Shown here in pieces: positions 50,173-58,208 of a stretch of 64,000 nt of DNA. Numbering within the stretch: the first letter of the stretch is position 1; every line of letters starts with the position of its first letter. The stretch is from Paenibacillus sp. FSL H7-0357 (GTDB lineage Bacteria; Bacillota; Bacilli; Paenibacillales; Paenibacillaceae). The DNA is taken from the NCBI RefSeq assembly GCF_000758525.1, contig NZ_CP009241.1:3720001-3784000 (forward strand), written 5' to 3'. Below the pieces are notes generated by a model. The model was not told the DNA's origin and did not search any database. It was given only the letters and a program-made list of their open reading frames with translations. The translations under genes were made by a program, and so were the position numbers.

Positions 50173-51207
50173 CTAGTGGAGAGCTTTACTGCCGAGCAGT
50201 GCGTTTTTCCACTTGCTGTAGACCATCCAGGCGTCTCCATTGTCCAGTAAATGCTTGCAAGTATACACGCCTTCTTCTATGGAATTGACCTTTCCGGCCA
50301 CGTGAAGCCGGGCTGCGCCATTCAACAGCGTCTGATTGTAGAAGGCCATATGCCCGCCTCCCTGAAGTACTGCTTCAGCCGTCAGCAGCTGCCGTTGGGG
50401 AGTCCAGTCCATTTCAGGCACAACGGTTTCAAGTCCCAGGGCATCAGGATCAATGATATCCAGCTGCGCTATGCCGTTCGCAATGGAGTATACGCGGTTC
50501 GGGCGGTCGATATAGAGATCCTCAGAGCCTTCCACCCCTTGAACAACCAATCCCTTTTGGTAGCCGAGCTTCACGATAAGTCTGGAAATCCGGTCGAATA
50601 CAGTATTATGATAGATCCCGAATACGATGTAAGGAGAACAAGAATAGTCGATCAATTTCTCGGCTGTATTTAGGATCGTTCTCATGCCTATGTCTTCCCG
50701 GAGGCTGCGGATGGCCCCAAGCGGAGGACACCACTGCTCAGCCTTGGCGAAGAGGACGCCGCTTTCTTCTGCAGCTTCGATCGCGTCTGTCCGGGACAGC
50801 CTGGCAATCTCAATACCGGAGGCTTGAATAATGTCCTGCAGCGTAACCCCCCACTTGGGCGGCAATGAAGGGGAACCATGCAGTGTGACCGGCACTCCCG
50901 CAGCAGACAGCAAGAAAGCGGTAGGGAAGGTGGCGACAAAAGAATTCGTTCTGCCGTCATAAGGCCCGGCACAATCCAGGCCCTGCTGAACCGGCTCACG
51001 GAGGGCAACCTTGCGGCAGACCGTTACGAAGGCTTCCAGCTCCTCGATGCTTTCCAGCTTGATGCGCTCCGCAATTAGAAAGGCACCAATCTGCACGGGA
51101 GAGGCTGTCTGGCCCAGAATGGATTCCGCTGCAAAATAAGCTTCATCATAGCTTAAATCCCGGGCACCTCGTTTGCCTCTGGCAACTTCTTTTAGAATAT
51201 TGATCAT
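50173..51207 (-). CDS. TrpD2/YbiB-like glycosyltransferase-fold protein in the nas locus
   Basis: A 344-residue protein of the anthranilate phosphoribosyltransferase fold, but divergent. The TrpD substrate motif GTGGDGxxTFN reads AGPYDGRTNSF (about residues 80-90), and the HGN-type motif reads LHGSPSLPPKWG. It therefore probably lacks ordinary TrpD activity and resembles the nucleic-acid-binding TrpD2 (YbiB) group. It is 12 bp downstream of the ANTAR regulator gene and co-transcribed with it, divergent from nasD. A role in nitrogen control is plausible but unproven. Confidence 0.82.
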   Translation of the reverse strand: MINILKEVARGKRGARDLSYDEAYFAAESILGQTASPVQIGAFLIAERIKLESIEELEAFVTVCRKVALREPVQQGLDCAGPYDGRTNSFVATFPTAFLLSAAGVPVTLHGSPSLPPKWGVTLQDIIQASGIEIARLSRTDAIEAAEESGVLFAKAEQWCPPLGAIRSLREDIGMRTILNTAEKLIDYSCSPYIVFGIYHNTVFDRISRLIVKLGYQKGLVVQGVEGSEDLYIDRPNRVYSIANGIAQLDIIDPDALGLETVVPEMDWTPQRQLLTAEAVLQGGGHMAFYNQTLLNGAARLHVAGKVNSIEEGVYTCKHLLDNGDAWMVYSKWKNALLGSKALH

Positions 51208-51219
51208 ATGGGATTCTCC

Positions 51220-51816
51220 TTAAGTTTGATCCTGCAGCAGCTGATATACTTTAACAATCGACGTGGCGACATCAACCATACGCTTGCGTTCATTCATCGC
51301 CTGCTTGCGAAGAAGGTCATAGGCTTCGGATTCACTGATGTTCTTCGCTTTGGAGAGAATGCCTTTAGCCATATCAATCCATTTGCGCTCTTCGATCCGG
51401 GACAGCAGCTGTTCCCGCTCCTTCAGCCATTGATGGCGTTCGAAGCACTGCTTGGCGCTGAAATGAAGAATCCAGTGAATCTCCTGCGGGTGCATGAAGG
51501 GGGATAATATCCCGTCGACCCTAATATTGTCTTCACAGGCCGAGACAGATAATGTCGCGGTCAGGGAGGTGCACCACCAGACCATTGGCGCAATTTTGTG
51601 CTGGATCAGCGGGGTGCTCCAATCATTGATTTCGGTGATAGGCAGATGAAGAATGGAGGCATCGGCATCGCTGATCAGGGCCAGGGCCTGTTCCGGAGTA
51701 TCAGCTACCTCGACCACATAACCGCAGGAGCGAAGAATGACGTCCGGGCTCCGGGACGAGAGCGTTTCTGTATCGTTCTCTGTTGTACCATTATGAATGA
51801 CGAGCAGGGAATGCAT
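51220..51816 (-). CDS. ANTAR-domain antitermination regulator (AmiR/NasR-like)
   Basis: A 198-residue regulator. The N-terminal part (about residues 1-125) is a degenerate receiver-like domain without a clear phospho-acceptor Asp. The C-terminal ANTAR domain (about 140-195) has the hallmark ERKWIDMAKGILSKAKNISESEAYDLLRKQAMN. ANTAR domains bind tandem RNA hexaloops to prevent termination. AAAGGAG precedes the ATG at 51816. A matching two-hairpin target lies in the divergent nasD leader (52021-52063). Confidence 0.93.
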   Translation of the reverse strand: MHSLLVIHNGTTENDTETLSSRSPDVILRSCGYVVEVADTPEQALALISDADASILHLPITEINDWSTPLIQHKIAPMVWWCTSLTATLSVSACEDNIRVDGILSPFMHPQEIHWILHFSAKQCFERHQWLKEREQLLSRIEERKWIDMAKGILSKAKNISESEAYDLLRKQAMNERKRMVDVATSIVKVYQLLQDQT

Positions 51817-51890
51817 AGTTTGCCGCTCCTTTTACATCGTAATGATCGACGTCATAGATCTACTCTTGAACATACTTATATAAGTTATAA

Positions 51891-51907
51891 TGTTATATTA
51901 TATAACA
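51891..51907. promoter_or_regulatory. GlnR/TnrA box
   Basis: TGTTATATTATATAACA is a perfect match to the TGTNAN7TNACA consensus of the nitrogen regulators GlnR and TnrA, with 8-bp palindromic arms. It lies 75 bp upstream of the ANTAR gene and 242 bp upstream of nasD. For the minus-strand operon a TATGAC -10 (51851-51856) would place the box near -50, the usual activating position of TnrA. Confidence 0.78.
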
Positions 51908-51953
51908 CATATTTAGCGATGTTGTCGATAAATTAAATATATAAAAATTTATA

Positions 51954-51970
51954 TGTCATAATTGTTGACG
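51954..51970. promoter_or_regulatory. Second, imperfect GlnR/TnrA-like box
   Basis: TGTCATAATTGTTGACG matches TGTNAN7TNACA except for the final base. It overlaps the -35 hexamer of the nasD promoter, the place expected for a repressing site. Confidence 0.45.
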
Positions 51971-51994
51971 TATTACGAATTCATGTAGTATAGT
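51965..51994 (+). promoter_or_regulatory. Promoter of the nasDE operon
   Basis: TTGACG (51965-51970), an 18-bp spacer and TATAGT (51989-51994). Transcription should begin near 52001, about 20 nt before the ANTAR target hairpins. Confidence 0.6.
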
Positions 51995-52020
51995 CATTTT
52001 AACAAATTCATCAAATCTAC

Positions 52021-52063
52021 GAATACAACGATGTATTCGGTCGAAGCGGCAATGGCGCCTGCT
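52021..52063 (+). promoter_or_regulatory. ANTAR target: tandem hexaloop hairpins in the nasD leader
   Basis: Hairpin P1 is GAATAC-[AACGAT]-GTATTC (52021-52038). After a 6-nt linker, P2 is AGCGGC-[AATGGC]-GCC(T)GCT (52045-52063). Both loops are six bases with A at position 1 and G at position 4, the defining features of ANTAR-bound RNA. P2 shares its 3' arm with the 5' arm of a downstream hairpin. Confidence 0.83.
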
Positions 52064-52120
52064 CTCACATCTGTTACCTGGAATCGTAAGTTTCCGGCCG
52101 GAGTGAAGCGGGCTATTTCT
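52057..52120 (+). terminator. Regulated terminator in the nasD leader
   Basis: GCCTGCTCTCAC (52057-52068) can pair with GTGAAGCGGGC (52103-52113), 11 bp with one bulge and one G-U, followed by TATTTCTGTTGT. The 5' arm is part of ANTAR hairpin P2, so the two structures exclude each other. The T tract is imperfect, which fits a regulated rather than constitutive terminator. Confidence 0.65.
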
Positions 52121-52148
52121 GTTGTCTACATGGAGAGGAGAGAGGCAT

Positions 52149-54578
52149 ATGTCAGCAATACGCAAAAAACTGATACTGGTCGGAAACGGGATGGCGGGGG
52201 TACGGGCGATCGAACATTTGCTCAAATTGGCTCCTGAGGCTTACGAGATTACGATTTTTGGTTCCGAGCCGCATCCGAACTATAACCGGATTATGTTATC
52301 TTCTGTCCTCGCAGGCGGAGCCAGCATGGATGAGATTATTATCAATGACCTTGAATGGTACCGCAGTTTCAATATTACGCTGTATACGGGCCACACTGTC
52401 ACTTCCATAGATACTGTGGAGCGTAAAGTATATACGGATAAAGGGATAGAAGCCCGCTATGATGAGCTGATTCTGGCCACCGGCTCTAACCCGTTCATGT
52501 TGCCGCTGCCCGGAGCAGAGAAGGAAGGAGTCATCGCATTCCGCGATATTAAGGACACCCGGATTATGCAGGAAACTTCGCAAAAGTATAAAAAAGCGCT
52601 GGTCATCGGCGGAGGACTGCTTGGTCTGGAGGCGGCAAGAGGACTGCTGCACCTGGGGATGGAGGTTTCGGTTGTACACATCCATGATTACATTATGGAA
52701 CGCCAACTGGATGAAGCGGCTTCGGTGATGCTCCGCAAAGAGCTGGAAGAACAGGGGATGAAGTTCCTGCTCAAGAAGCAGTCGGAGGCAATTCTCGGTA
52801 AAAAAAGAGTTAAAGGACTACTGTTCACAGACGGCGAAGTAGCCGAAACCGATCTGATCGTGATGGCAGTCGGCATCAAGCCGAATATTGAGCTGGCACG
52901 CAAGAGCTCTATTAAGATTAACCGCGGCATCATTGTGAATGATTATCTGGAAACCAATATTCCCGGAATCTATGCAGTCGGAGAATGTGCAGAGCACCGG
53001 GGTATTGCTTACGGACTCGTAGCTCCGTTATATGAGCAGGGGGCTGTGCTCGCCAAGAGACTGGCGGGTGTTCCGACTGAAGGTTACACAGGCTCTATTA
53101 CCTCGACCAAGTTGAAAGTATCCGGGGTCGATGTATTCTCCGCAGGCCAGTTCACGGAGCAGCCGGGGTCAAGAGCTTTACGCTATCAGGATGAGATCGA
53201 CGGAGTCTACAAAAAGCTGGTCATTCAGGACGACAAGCTGATCGGTGCCGTCTTGTTCGGCGATACGAATGATGGGGCACAGCTATTCTCCATGATTAAG
53301 AAAAGCGAGAATATTAAGGGGAAGGAAAAAGAACTGCTGCTTGGGATTTCCGGCGATGCCCTTGCCTCGCCCAAAGGAAACCGGCTCGAGGGCATGGCTG
53401 ATGACGAGATCATCTGCGGCTGCAACGGTGTGTCCAAAGGGGCGATAGCCGAGGCTATTCAATCCGGGGGCTGCACCAGCGTAGGCCAGATCAAAGCCTG
53501 CACGAAAGCTTCCGCCTCTTGCGGCGGCTGCAAACCGCTGGTAGAGGGACTGCTGCAGCTCTATGCCGGTGATCATGTGGTCACGGTCAAGGAAGGCATC
53601 TGCGGCTGCACTACACTTGGACGCGACGAAATCGTCGCTGAGATCAAGCGGATGGAACTGAAGACAGTCAAGGAAGTCATAAATGTACTGGATTGGAGTA
53701 ATGAAGAGGGCTGTGCCAAATGCCGTCCTTCATTGAATTACTATCTGGGGATGCTCTGGCCTGAAGAATATGTGGATGAGAAGGAGTCCCGGTACACGAA
53801 TGAACGCTACCATGCCAATATCCAGAAAGATGGCACGTACTCGGTGGTGCCGCGAATTTACGGAGGCGTGACCTCACCGGCTGAGCTGATCAAGATTGCA
53901 GAGGTTGCCGCGAAGTTCAAGGTTCCATTGGTGAAGTTCACCGGCGGGCAAAGACTTGATTTGCTCGGCGTCAAGAAGGAGGATCTGCCGAAAATGTGGG
54001 AAGAGCTGGATATGGCTTCCGGGCATGCCTACGGCAAGACACTCCGGACGGTCAAAACCTGTGTCGGCTCCACCTACTGCCGGTTCGGTACGCAAGATGC
54101 CCTTGGTATGGGCATTCGCTTAGAGAAAGCTTTCGAACGGCTGAATACGCCGGGCAAAGTGAAGCTTGCAGTCTCCGGCTGTCCGCGAAACTGTGCGGAA
54201 GCGACGATTAAGGATTTCGGCGTTGTCGCCATTGATGGCGGCTGGGAGCTGCATATCGGGGGCAACGGCGGTGTGCATGTACGGGCAACAGATCTCCTCT
54301 GTGTAGTGAAAACCGATGATGAGGTGCTGGAATGGGCCAGTGCATTTCTGCAATATTACCGGGAGAATGCCGGCTGGAATGAGCGGACAGCCCAGTGGGT
54401 CGAACGTGTGGGTCTGGACAGCATTAAGCAGGCCTTAGAGCTTAAGGAAGAGCGGCTGGCGCTGCAGGAAAGAATTCAGAAGACGCTCAGTCTCACCACC
54501 GATCCGTGGAAACAAATTGTTAATGAGCCGGAGCTGCGCAAAAATTTCGAAGAACTCTCACAACCCGAGACGGTATAA
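52149..54578 (+). CDS. nasD: Assimilatory nitrite reductase [NAD(P)H], large subunit
   Basis: An 809-residue flavo-iron-sulfur-siroheme enzyme that reduces nitrite to ammonium with six electrons. In order: FAD/NAD(P)H reductase domain (LILVGNGMAGVRAIE; ALVIGGGLLGLEAARGL), two BFD-type [2Fe-2S] modules (CGCNGVSKGAI with CGGCKPL, and CGCTTLGRDE with CAKCRP), then the ferredoxin-like half-domain and the siroheme/[4Fe-4S] domain with CVGSTYCRFG and CPRNC. ATG 52149 follows GGAGAGGAG. First gene of nasD-nasE-nirC-like-cobA. Regulated by the GlnR/TnrA boxes and the ANTAR leader. Confidence 0.97.
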   Translation: MSAIRKKLILVGNGMAGVRAIEHLLKLAPEAYEITIFGSEPHPNYNRIMLSSVLAGGASMDEIIINDLEWYRSFNITLYTGHTVTSIDTVERKVYTDKGIEARYDELILATGSNPFMLPLPGAEKEGVIAFRDIKDTRIMQETSQKYKKALVIGGGLLGLEAARGLLHLGMEVSVVHIHDYIMERQLDEAASVMLRKELEEQGMKFLLKKQSEAILGKKRVKGLLFTDGEVAETDLIVMAVGIKPNIELARKSSIKINRGIIVNDYLETNIPGIYAVGECAEHRGIAYGLVAPLYEQGAVLAKRLAGVPTEGYTGSITSTKLKVSGVDVFSAGQFTEQPGSRALRYQDEIDGVYKKLVIQDDKLIGAVLFGDTNDGAQLFSMIKKSENIKGKEKELLLGISGDALASPKGNRLEGMADDEIICGCNGVSKGAIAEAIQSGGCTSVGQIKACTKASASCGGCKPLVEGLLQLYAGDHVVTVKEGICGCTTLGRDEIVAEIKRMELKTVKEVINVLDWSNEEGCAKCRPSLNYYLGMLWPEEYVDEKESRYTNERYHANIQKDGTYSVVPRIYGGVTSPAELIKIAEVAAKFKVPLVKFTGGQRLDLLGVKKEDLPKMWEELDMASGHAYGKTLRTVKTCVGSTYCRFGTQDALGMGIRLEKAFERLNTPGKVKLAVSGCPRNCAEATIKDFGVVAIDGGWELHIGGNGGVHVRATDLLCVVKTDDEVLEWASAFLQYYRENAGWNERTAQWVERVGLDSIKQALELKEERLALQERIQKTLSLTTDPWKQIVNEPELRKNFEELSQPETV

Positions 54579-54591
54579 GGAGGCCACTGCT

Positions 54592-54909
54592 ATGACTATG
54601 ACCAAAATGCTTGTTGGCAATTTGACGGATATCGACATCAGAGGCTCGCGCAAGTTCAAGGTGGGAGACAAGGAGATAGCCTTGTTCCGTCTCTCCGGTG
54701 GTGAGGTGCTGGCTGTTGAGAATAAATGCCCGCACAAAGGCGGCGTCTTATCGGAAGGTATGGTCTGCGGTTCAAAGGTGCACTGTCCGCTCCACGACTG
54801 GCGGATTGACCTTCATAGCGGTGCTGTACAGGCACCCGATTCCGGTCATGTGACAACCTATGAGGTGGAGGTAGACCACAGCAGCGGGCACATCTATCTG
54901 ACCATCTAG
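54592..54909 (+). CDS. nasE: Nitrite reductase small subunit (Rieske type)
   Basis: A 105-residue NirD/NasE subunit with a Rieske-like fold. Unlike many NirD proteins, it keeps both cluster-ligand motifs: CPHKGG (about residue 43) and CPLHDW (about 62). A [2Fe-2S] cluster is therefore likely. AAGGAGG precedes ATG 54592, 13 bp after the nasD stop. It associates with NasD. Confidence 0.94.
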   Translation: MTMTKMLVGNLTDIDIRGSRKFKVGDKEIALFRLSGGEVLAVENKCPHKGGVLSEGMVCGSKVHCPLHDWRIDLHSGAVQAPDSGHVTTYEVEVDHSSGHIYLTI

Positions 54910-54938
54910 TACAAATAATGATTACAGGGGGAATAATC

Positions 54939-55811
54939 ATGGATTACGTGAAGCCTAGTGAAGTGTTGTCCGCAATGATCGAAGCCGGCAAGGCCAAAGC
55001 AGAGCTGAGCATCATGCAGCTTATTGTACGCGGCAGCCTCGGCGGAGCGATACTGGCGTGTGCGACTACCTTAGCTTTTACAGCAACAGCCCAAACCAAG
55101 ATACCTATGATCGGAGCACTTTTATTCCCTGTCGGCTTTGTAATGATTATTCTGCTTGGACTGGAGCTCGTTACCGGCAGCTTTGCTTTGATTCCGCTGG
55201 CGGTGCTGGAGAAAAAGACGTCTCCCGGCCGGATGCTGAACAATTTCTTCTGGGTAATTATCGGTCACTTAATTGGCTGTGCAGTATATGCGGCATTATA
55301 TGGCCTCACTATTACAAAAATGGGGACCGATATGTCAAATCCGCTAATTCAGACGTTGATCACAACAAGTGAAGGTAAAACATCAGCCTATAAGAGTATG
55401 GGGGCAGAAGGGATGACGCTCGCCTTTATCAAGGCGATGCTCTGCAACTGGATGGTTACGCTCGGGGCAGTGATGGCAATGACCTCTAAATCCACAGCCG
55501 GAAAAATACTGGCGATGTGGCTGCCGATCCTAACGTTCTTCGGTCAAGGCTTTGAGCACACGGTGGTCAATATGTTCGTGATTCCTGCCGGAATGCTGCT
55601 AGGGGCAAAAGTCAGCTTTGGAGACTGGTGGATCTGGAATGGTATCCCCGTTCTGCTCGGGAATTTTCTCGGCGGGGTGCTGTTTACTGGCCTGCTGTTC
55701 TATCTTTCGCAAAAAAGCTTTAAGTCCGGAGCTTCTTCCGCTGGGGATCAGCCGTCCGGACGGGGAGATGCTGTTATCTCAAGCACGGCAGCATTGGAGA
55801 AAGGCCTATGA
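54939..55811 (+). CDS. Formate/nitrite transporter (FNT) family channel
   Basis: A 290-residue membrane channel with six helices. FNT signatures are GSLGGAILACATTLAF near residue 30, GLELVTGSFALIPLAVL near 77 and LCNWMVTLGAVMAM near 170. Position between nitrite reductase and siroheme synthesis genes makes nitrite import the likely role (NirC-like). GGGGGA lies before ATG 54939. It overlaps cobA by 4 bp. Confidence 0.93.
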   Translation: MDYVKPSEVLSAMIEAGKAKAELSIMQLIVRGSLGGAILACATTLAFTATAQTKIPMIGALLFPVGFVMIILLGLELVTGSFALIPLAVLEKKTSPGRMLNNFFWVIIGHLIGCAVYAALYGLTITKMGTDMSNPLIQTLITTSEGKTSAYKSMGAEGMTLAFIKAMLCNWMVTLGAVMAMTSKSTAGKILAMWLPILTFFGQGFEHTVVNMFVIPAGMLLGAKVSFGDWWIWNGIPVLLGNFLGGVLFTGLLFYLSQKSFKSGASSAGDQPSGRGDAVISSTAALEKGL

Positions 55812-56575
55812 AACAGGGAAGCATAAGTATTGTTGGAGCAGGACCGGGGGACCCGGAGCTGATTACGGTCAAAGCGCTGCGGCGCATTCAGACTGCGGAT
55901 GTTATTCTCTATGACCGGCTGGTGAATGAAGAATTGCTCGCTTATGGCAGGAAGGAGGCAATGCGCATCTATTGCGGCAAAGCGCCGGGCCAGCATTCTA
56001 TGCCGCAGGATGGCATTGAAAGGCTGATGATTAAACACGCTTCCGCCGGCAGCCATGTCGTCCGCTTAAAGGGCGGCGATCCCTTCGTCTTCGGACGGGG
56101 CGGGGAAGAAGCGCTTGCCTCTGCTGCTGCGGGAATTCTCTACGAGGTCATTCCCGGCATTACTTCGGCCATCGGTGCAGCGGCTTCCGCTGGAATTCCT
56201 TTGACTCATCGCGGCCTCGCCGCCTCATTTGCCATCGTAACCGGCAGCCGCTGCCACGATCATGCTGCTCCTGTCCGCTGGGATGCGCTTGCTCACAGCG
56301 TGGATACCCTTGTCATTTACATGGGGGTGAGCCAATTGAGCGGGATCCGCGAACAGCTGCTGAAGCATGGGAAGGATGCTGCAACTCCTGTAGCGCTGAT
56401 CGAGAATGGGACTACAGCCCGTGAGCGGACGGTGACCGGTACGCTTGGCAACATCGACAAGCTGGCCACGGTTATGAAGATCAGCAATCCGGCACTTATT
56501 ATCATCGGTGAAGCGGTGAAAGTGAGGGAACAGCTGCTGGCTCTGGAGAATGCCGCACGTTCGCAAATTGGATAA
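55808..56575 (+). CDS. cobA: Uroporphyrinogen-III C-methyltransferase (SUMT)
   Basis: A 255-residue SAM-dependent enzyme that makes precorrin-2, the siroheme precursor needed by NasD. Signatures are VGAGPGDPELITVKALR at the N-terminus, DRLVNEELLAY, VRLKGGDPFVFGRGGEEA and PGITSAIGAAASAGIPLTHRGLA. It is the methyltransferase only; the oxidase/chelatase steps (Met8 or SirC/SirB) are not in this window. Joined to the channel gene by an ATGA overlap. It corresponds to nasF of B. subtilis. Confidence 0.95.
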   Translation: MKQGSISIVGAGPGDPELITVKALRRIQTADVILYDRLVNEELLAYGRKEAMRIYCGKAPGQHSMPQDGIERLMIKHASAGSHVVRLKGGDPFVFGRGGEEALASAAAGILYEVIPGITSAIGAAASAGIPLTHRGLAASFAIVTGSRCHDHAAPVRWDALAHSVDTLVIYMGVSQLSGIREQLLKHGKDAATPVALIENGTTARERTVTGTLGNIDKLATVMKISNPALIIIGEAVKVREQLLALENAARSQIG

Positions 56576-56707
56576 TCGCATGGATTATAATTTTTAGGAA
56601 CTGTCAAGATGTAAGTGAGTGCAGTCACAGGCCCCGGTTGAATATAAAATCTATACTTATTCCATAATCTATTTAGGAGCAACCTGCTCTAAAGGAGAGT
56701 GGAGGAT

Positions 56708-57028
56708 ATGCAAATTCAACTGGATCCCTTAACTTCCGGACGACTTGAAGAAAGTCTTAATGATAAACCCGGATCCTTCAAATTATTCTATGACACGGAA
56801 GATTGCGGCTGCAACGGTGTTTTGGTTTTGTTGATCGTAAATGAACCTAATACAACGGATATCGTCTTCCAGCAGCAACCCTTCGTCTTTCTCTGCGACC
56901 GCCAGCAGGAATCATTATTTGATGAGGTGATGACTCTGGAAGCCGACGAACATTATCCATCCTACAAGCTGACAAGCGATTCCACTTTATTCGGAAGCAA
57001 TATCAGAGTGAGAGATGCGCGGCAATAA
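56708..57028 (+). CDS. HesB/IscA-like iron-sulfur biogenesis domain protein
   Basis: A 106-residue protein resembling the YqkB/YneR group of HesB-like proteins. It has only two Cys in DCGCNGV (about residues 30-36) and one in FLCDRQQ, not the typical CGC near the C-terminus. So it may not carry a cluster in the IscA manner. AAAGGAG lies 10 bp before ATG 56708. It is 132 bp after cobA and may be separately transcribed, but fits the high cluster demand of NasD. Confidence 0.75.
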   Translation: MQIQLDPLTSGRLEESLNDKPGSFKLFYDTEDCGCNGVLVLLIVNEPNTTDIVFQQQPFVFLCDRQQESLFDEVMTLEADEHYPSYKLTSDSTLFGSNIRVRDARQ

Positions 57029-57063
57029 ATTTGTCAGATGACAAGAACATAGTCCTTTAAGAA

Positions 57064-57085
57064 TCCGCGCTCTGCGCGGTTTTTC
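57064..57085 (+). terminator. Intrinsic terminator after the HesB-like gene
   Basis: CCGCGC-TCT-GCGCGG followed by TTTTTCT. Confidence 0.85.
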
Positions 57086-57091
57086 TGTTGT

Positions 57092-57138
57092 AAGGGGCCC
57101 GGTTATTATCCTCCTCGGGATAAGAACTGGGTCCCTTT
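57092..57138. other. Long imperfect hairpin, function unclear
   Basis: AAGGGGCCCGGTTATTATCC pairs with the downstream GGATAAGAACTGGGTCCCTT over about 20 bp with four non-Watson-Crick positions and a small loop. It lies between two convergent genes just after a normal terminator. It may be a backup terminator for the opposing LysR gene or a repeat remnant. Confidence 0.45.
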
Positions 57139-57204
57139 GCCGGCGATGTACTCCTGGAATTTATGTAAAGTGTATTCCTTATGATGCCAGGCAGGCTCAA
57201 TCTC

Positions 57205-58080
57205 TCAGAGTCCAGCTGTTTCCACTTTCTTCATATAATTTTGACTGTGTACAATAAACTCTGCGGCCACCGGAGAAACGTACTGAAAGTCACGTACGGC
57301 AAGTACGACCTCGCGAGTTATGGCTGGTCGAAGGGGAACAGCCGTCACTTTTGGCAATACCTCCGGCATGAACAGTTCGGGCAGGATGGTGACCCCGACC
57401 CTTTCCTGCACCATGGAGAGGATTGTGGCCGGATCCCTCACCTCGAAGGTGATGTTCGGTACATTGCCATGCTCCTGTAACAGTTTTTGGATGCCATAGT
57501 CTTTAACCATAATAAAGCATTTGCCCCTCAGTTGGTCGAAAGTGAGAAACGGTTCGTCTTTCAGCGGACTATCGTTTGAAACAAACACCTTCATTTGATC
57601 CTGAAGCAACGGAAACGTATGTAGCTCTTTGTCAGGCGTGGTGGTAAAGCCGACATCTATTACGGAGCCGGAGATCCAGCTGTGAATCTCTTCGTAGCTC
57701 CCCTCAAACAAGACAATATCAATCTGAGGAAACAGCTCCCGGAACGAACCGATTAAGCCGGGAAGCACCTTAGCGGATACACTGGGAATGACTCCGATAC
57801 GAAGTGTTCCCGCTTCCAATCCCAAGGAAGCAGAGGATTCCTCTCTCATGCATGATGTAATACGCAAAATTTCCCGGGCATGCTGAATCATCCGTTCACC
57901 GATGTAGCTCGTGGAGATGCCGCGCCGGTTGCGGTGAAACAACAAGATTCCCAATTCCTTCTCCAGACTGTTGATCATTTGCGATACCGCCGACTGCGTA
58001 AACCCCAATGCATCTGCCGCTCTGGTAAAATTTTTGTGCTCCGATACTGCAATTAGAACTTGTAGCTGCGTAAGTGTCAT
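57205..58080 (-). CDS. LysR-family transcriptional regulator (CynR/YwfK-like)
   Basis: A 291-residue regulator with an N-terminal helix-turn-helix (HKNFTRAADALGFTQSAVSQMINSLEKELG spans about residues 15-44) and effector domain. AAGGAGG precedes the ATG at 58080. It is divergent from a SagB-like nitroreductase and a small monooxygenase gene. Inverted GTATAC repeats lie between them, so it probably controls that pair. The inducer is unknown; electrophiles or quinones are a guess from such target genes. Confidence 0.92.
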   Translation of the reverse strand: MTLTQLQVLIAVSEHKNFTRAADALGFTQSAVSQMINSLEKELGILLFHRNRRGISTSYIGERMIQHAREILRITSCMREESSASLGLEAGTLRIGVIPSVSAKVLPGLIGSFRELFPQIDIVLFEGSYEEIHSWISGSVIDVGFTTTPDKELHTFPLLQDQMKVFVSNDSPLKDEPFLTFDQLRGKCFIMVKDYGIQKLLQEHGNVPNITFEVRDPATILSMVQERVGVTILPELFMPEVLPKVTAVPLRPAITREVVLAVRDFQYVSPVAAEFIVHSQNYMKKVETAGL

Positions 58081-58143
58081 GTTTCCTCCTTAGACATTAG
58101 TAATTACTTATTAACTATATAATAAAGCATAATTTCACTAATG

Positions 58144-58161
58144 GTATACTGCGTCGTATAC
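58144..58161. promoter_or_regulatory. Repeated GTATAC operator candidate
   Basis: GTATAC-N6-GTATAC, two self-complementary hexamers, sits 48 bp before the nitroreductase start in the divergent LysR intergenic region. Confidence 0.4.
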
Positions 58162-58208
58162 TCTACCTTGTGAGCAGTGAATCAACTGTAAAAAGGGAGG
58201 AATATTTT

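Noticed and set aside
49684..50250. A 188-codon plus-strand frame overlapping the second DMT gene
   Set aside because: It runs out of frame through the transporter and then through the terminator into antisense of the TrpD2-like gene. No Shine-Dalgarno or family match.
50173..51207. An ordinary anthranilate phosphoribosyltransferase (trpD)
   Set aside because: The GTGGDG motif is degenerate and no other tryptophan biosynthesis gene is nearby.
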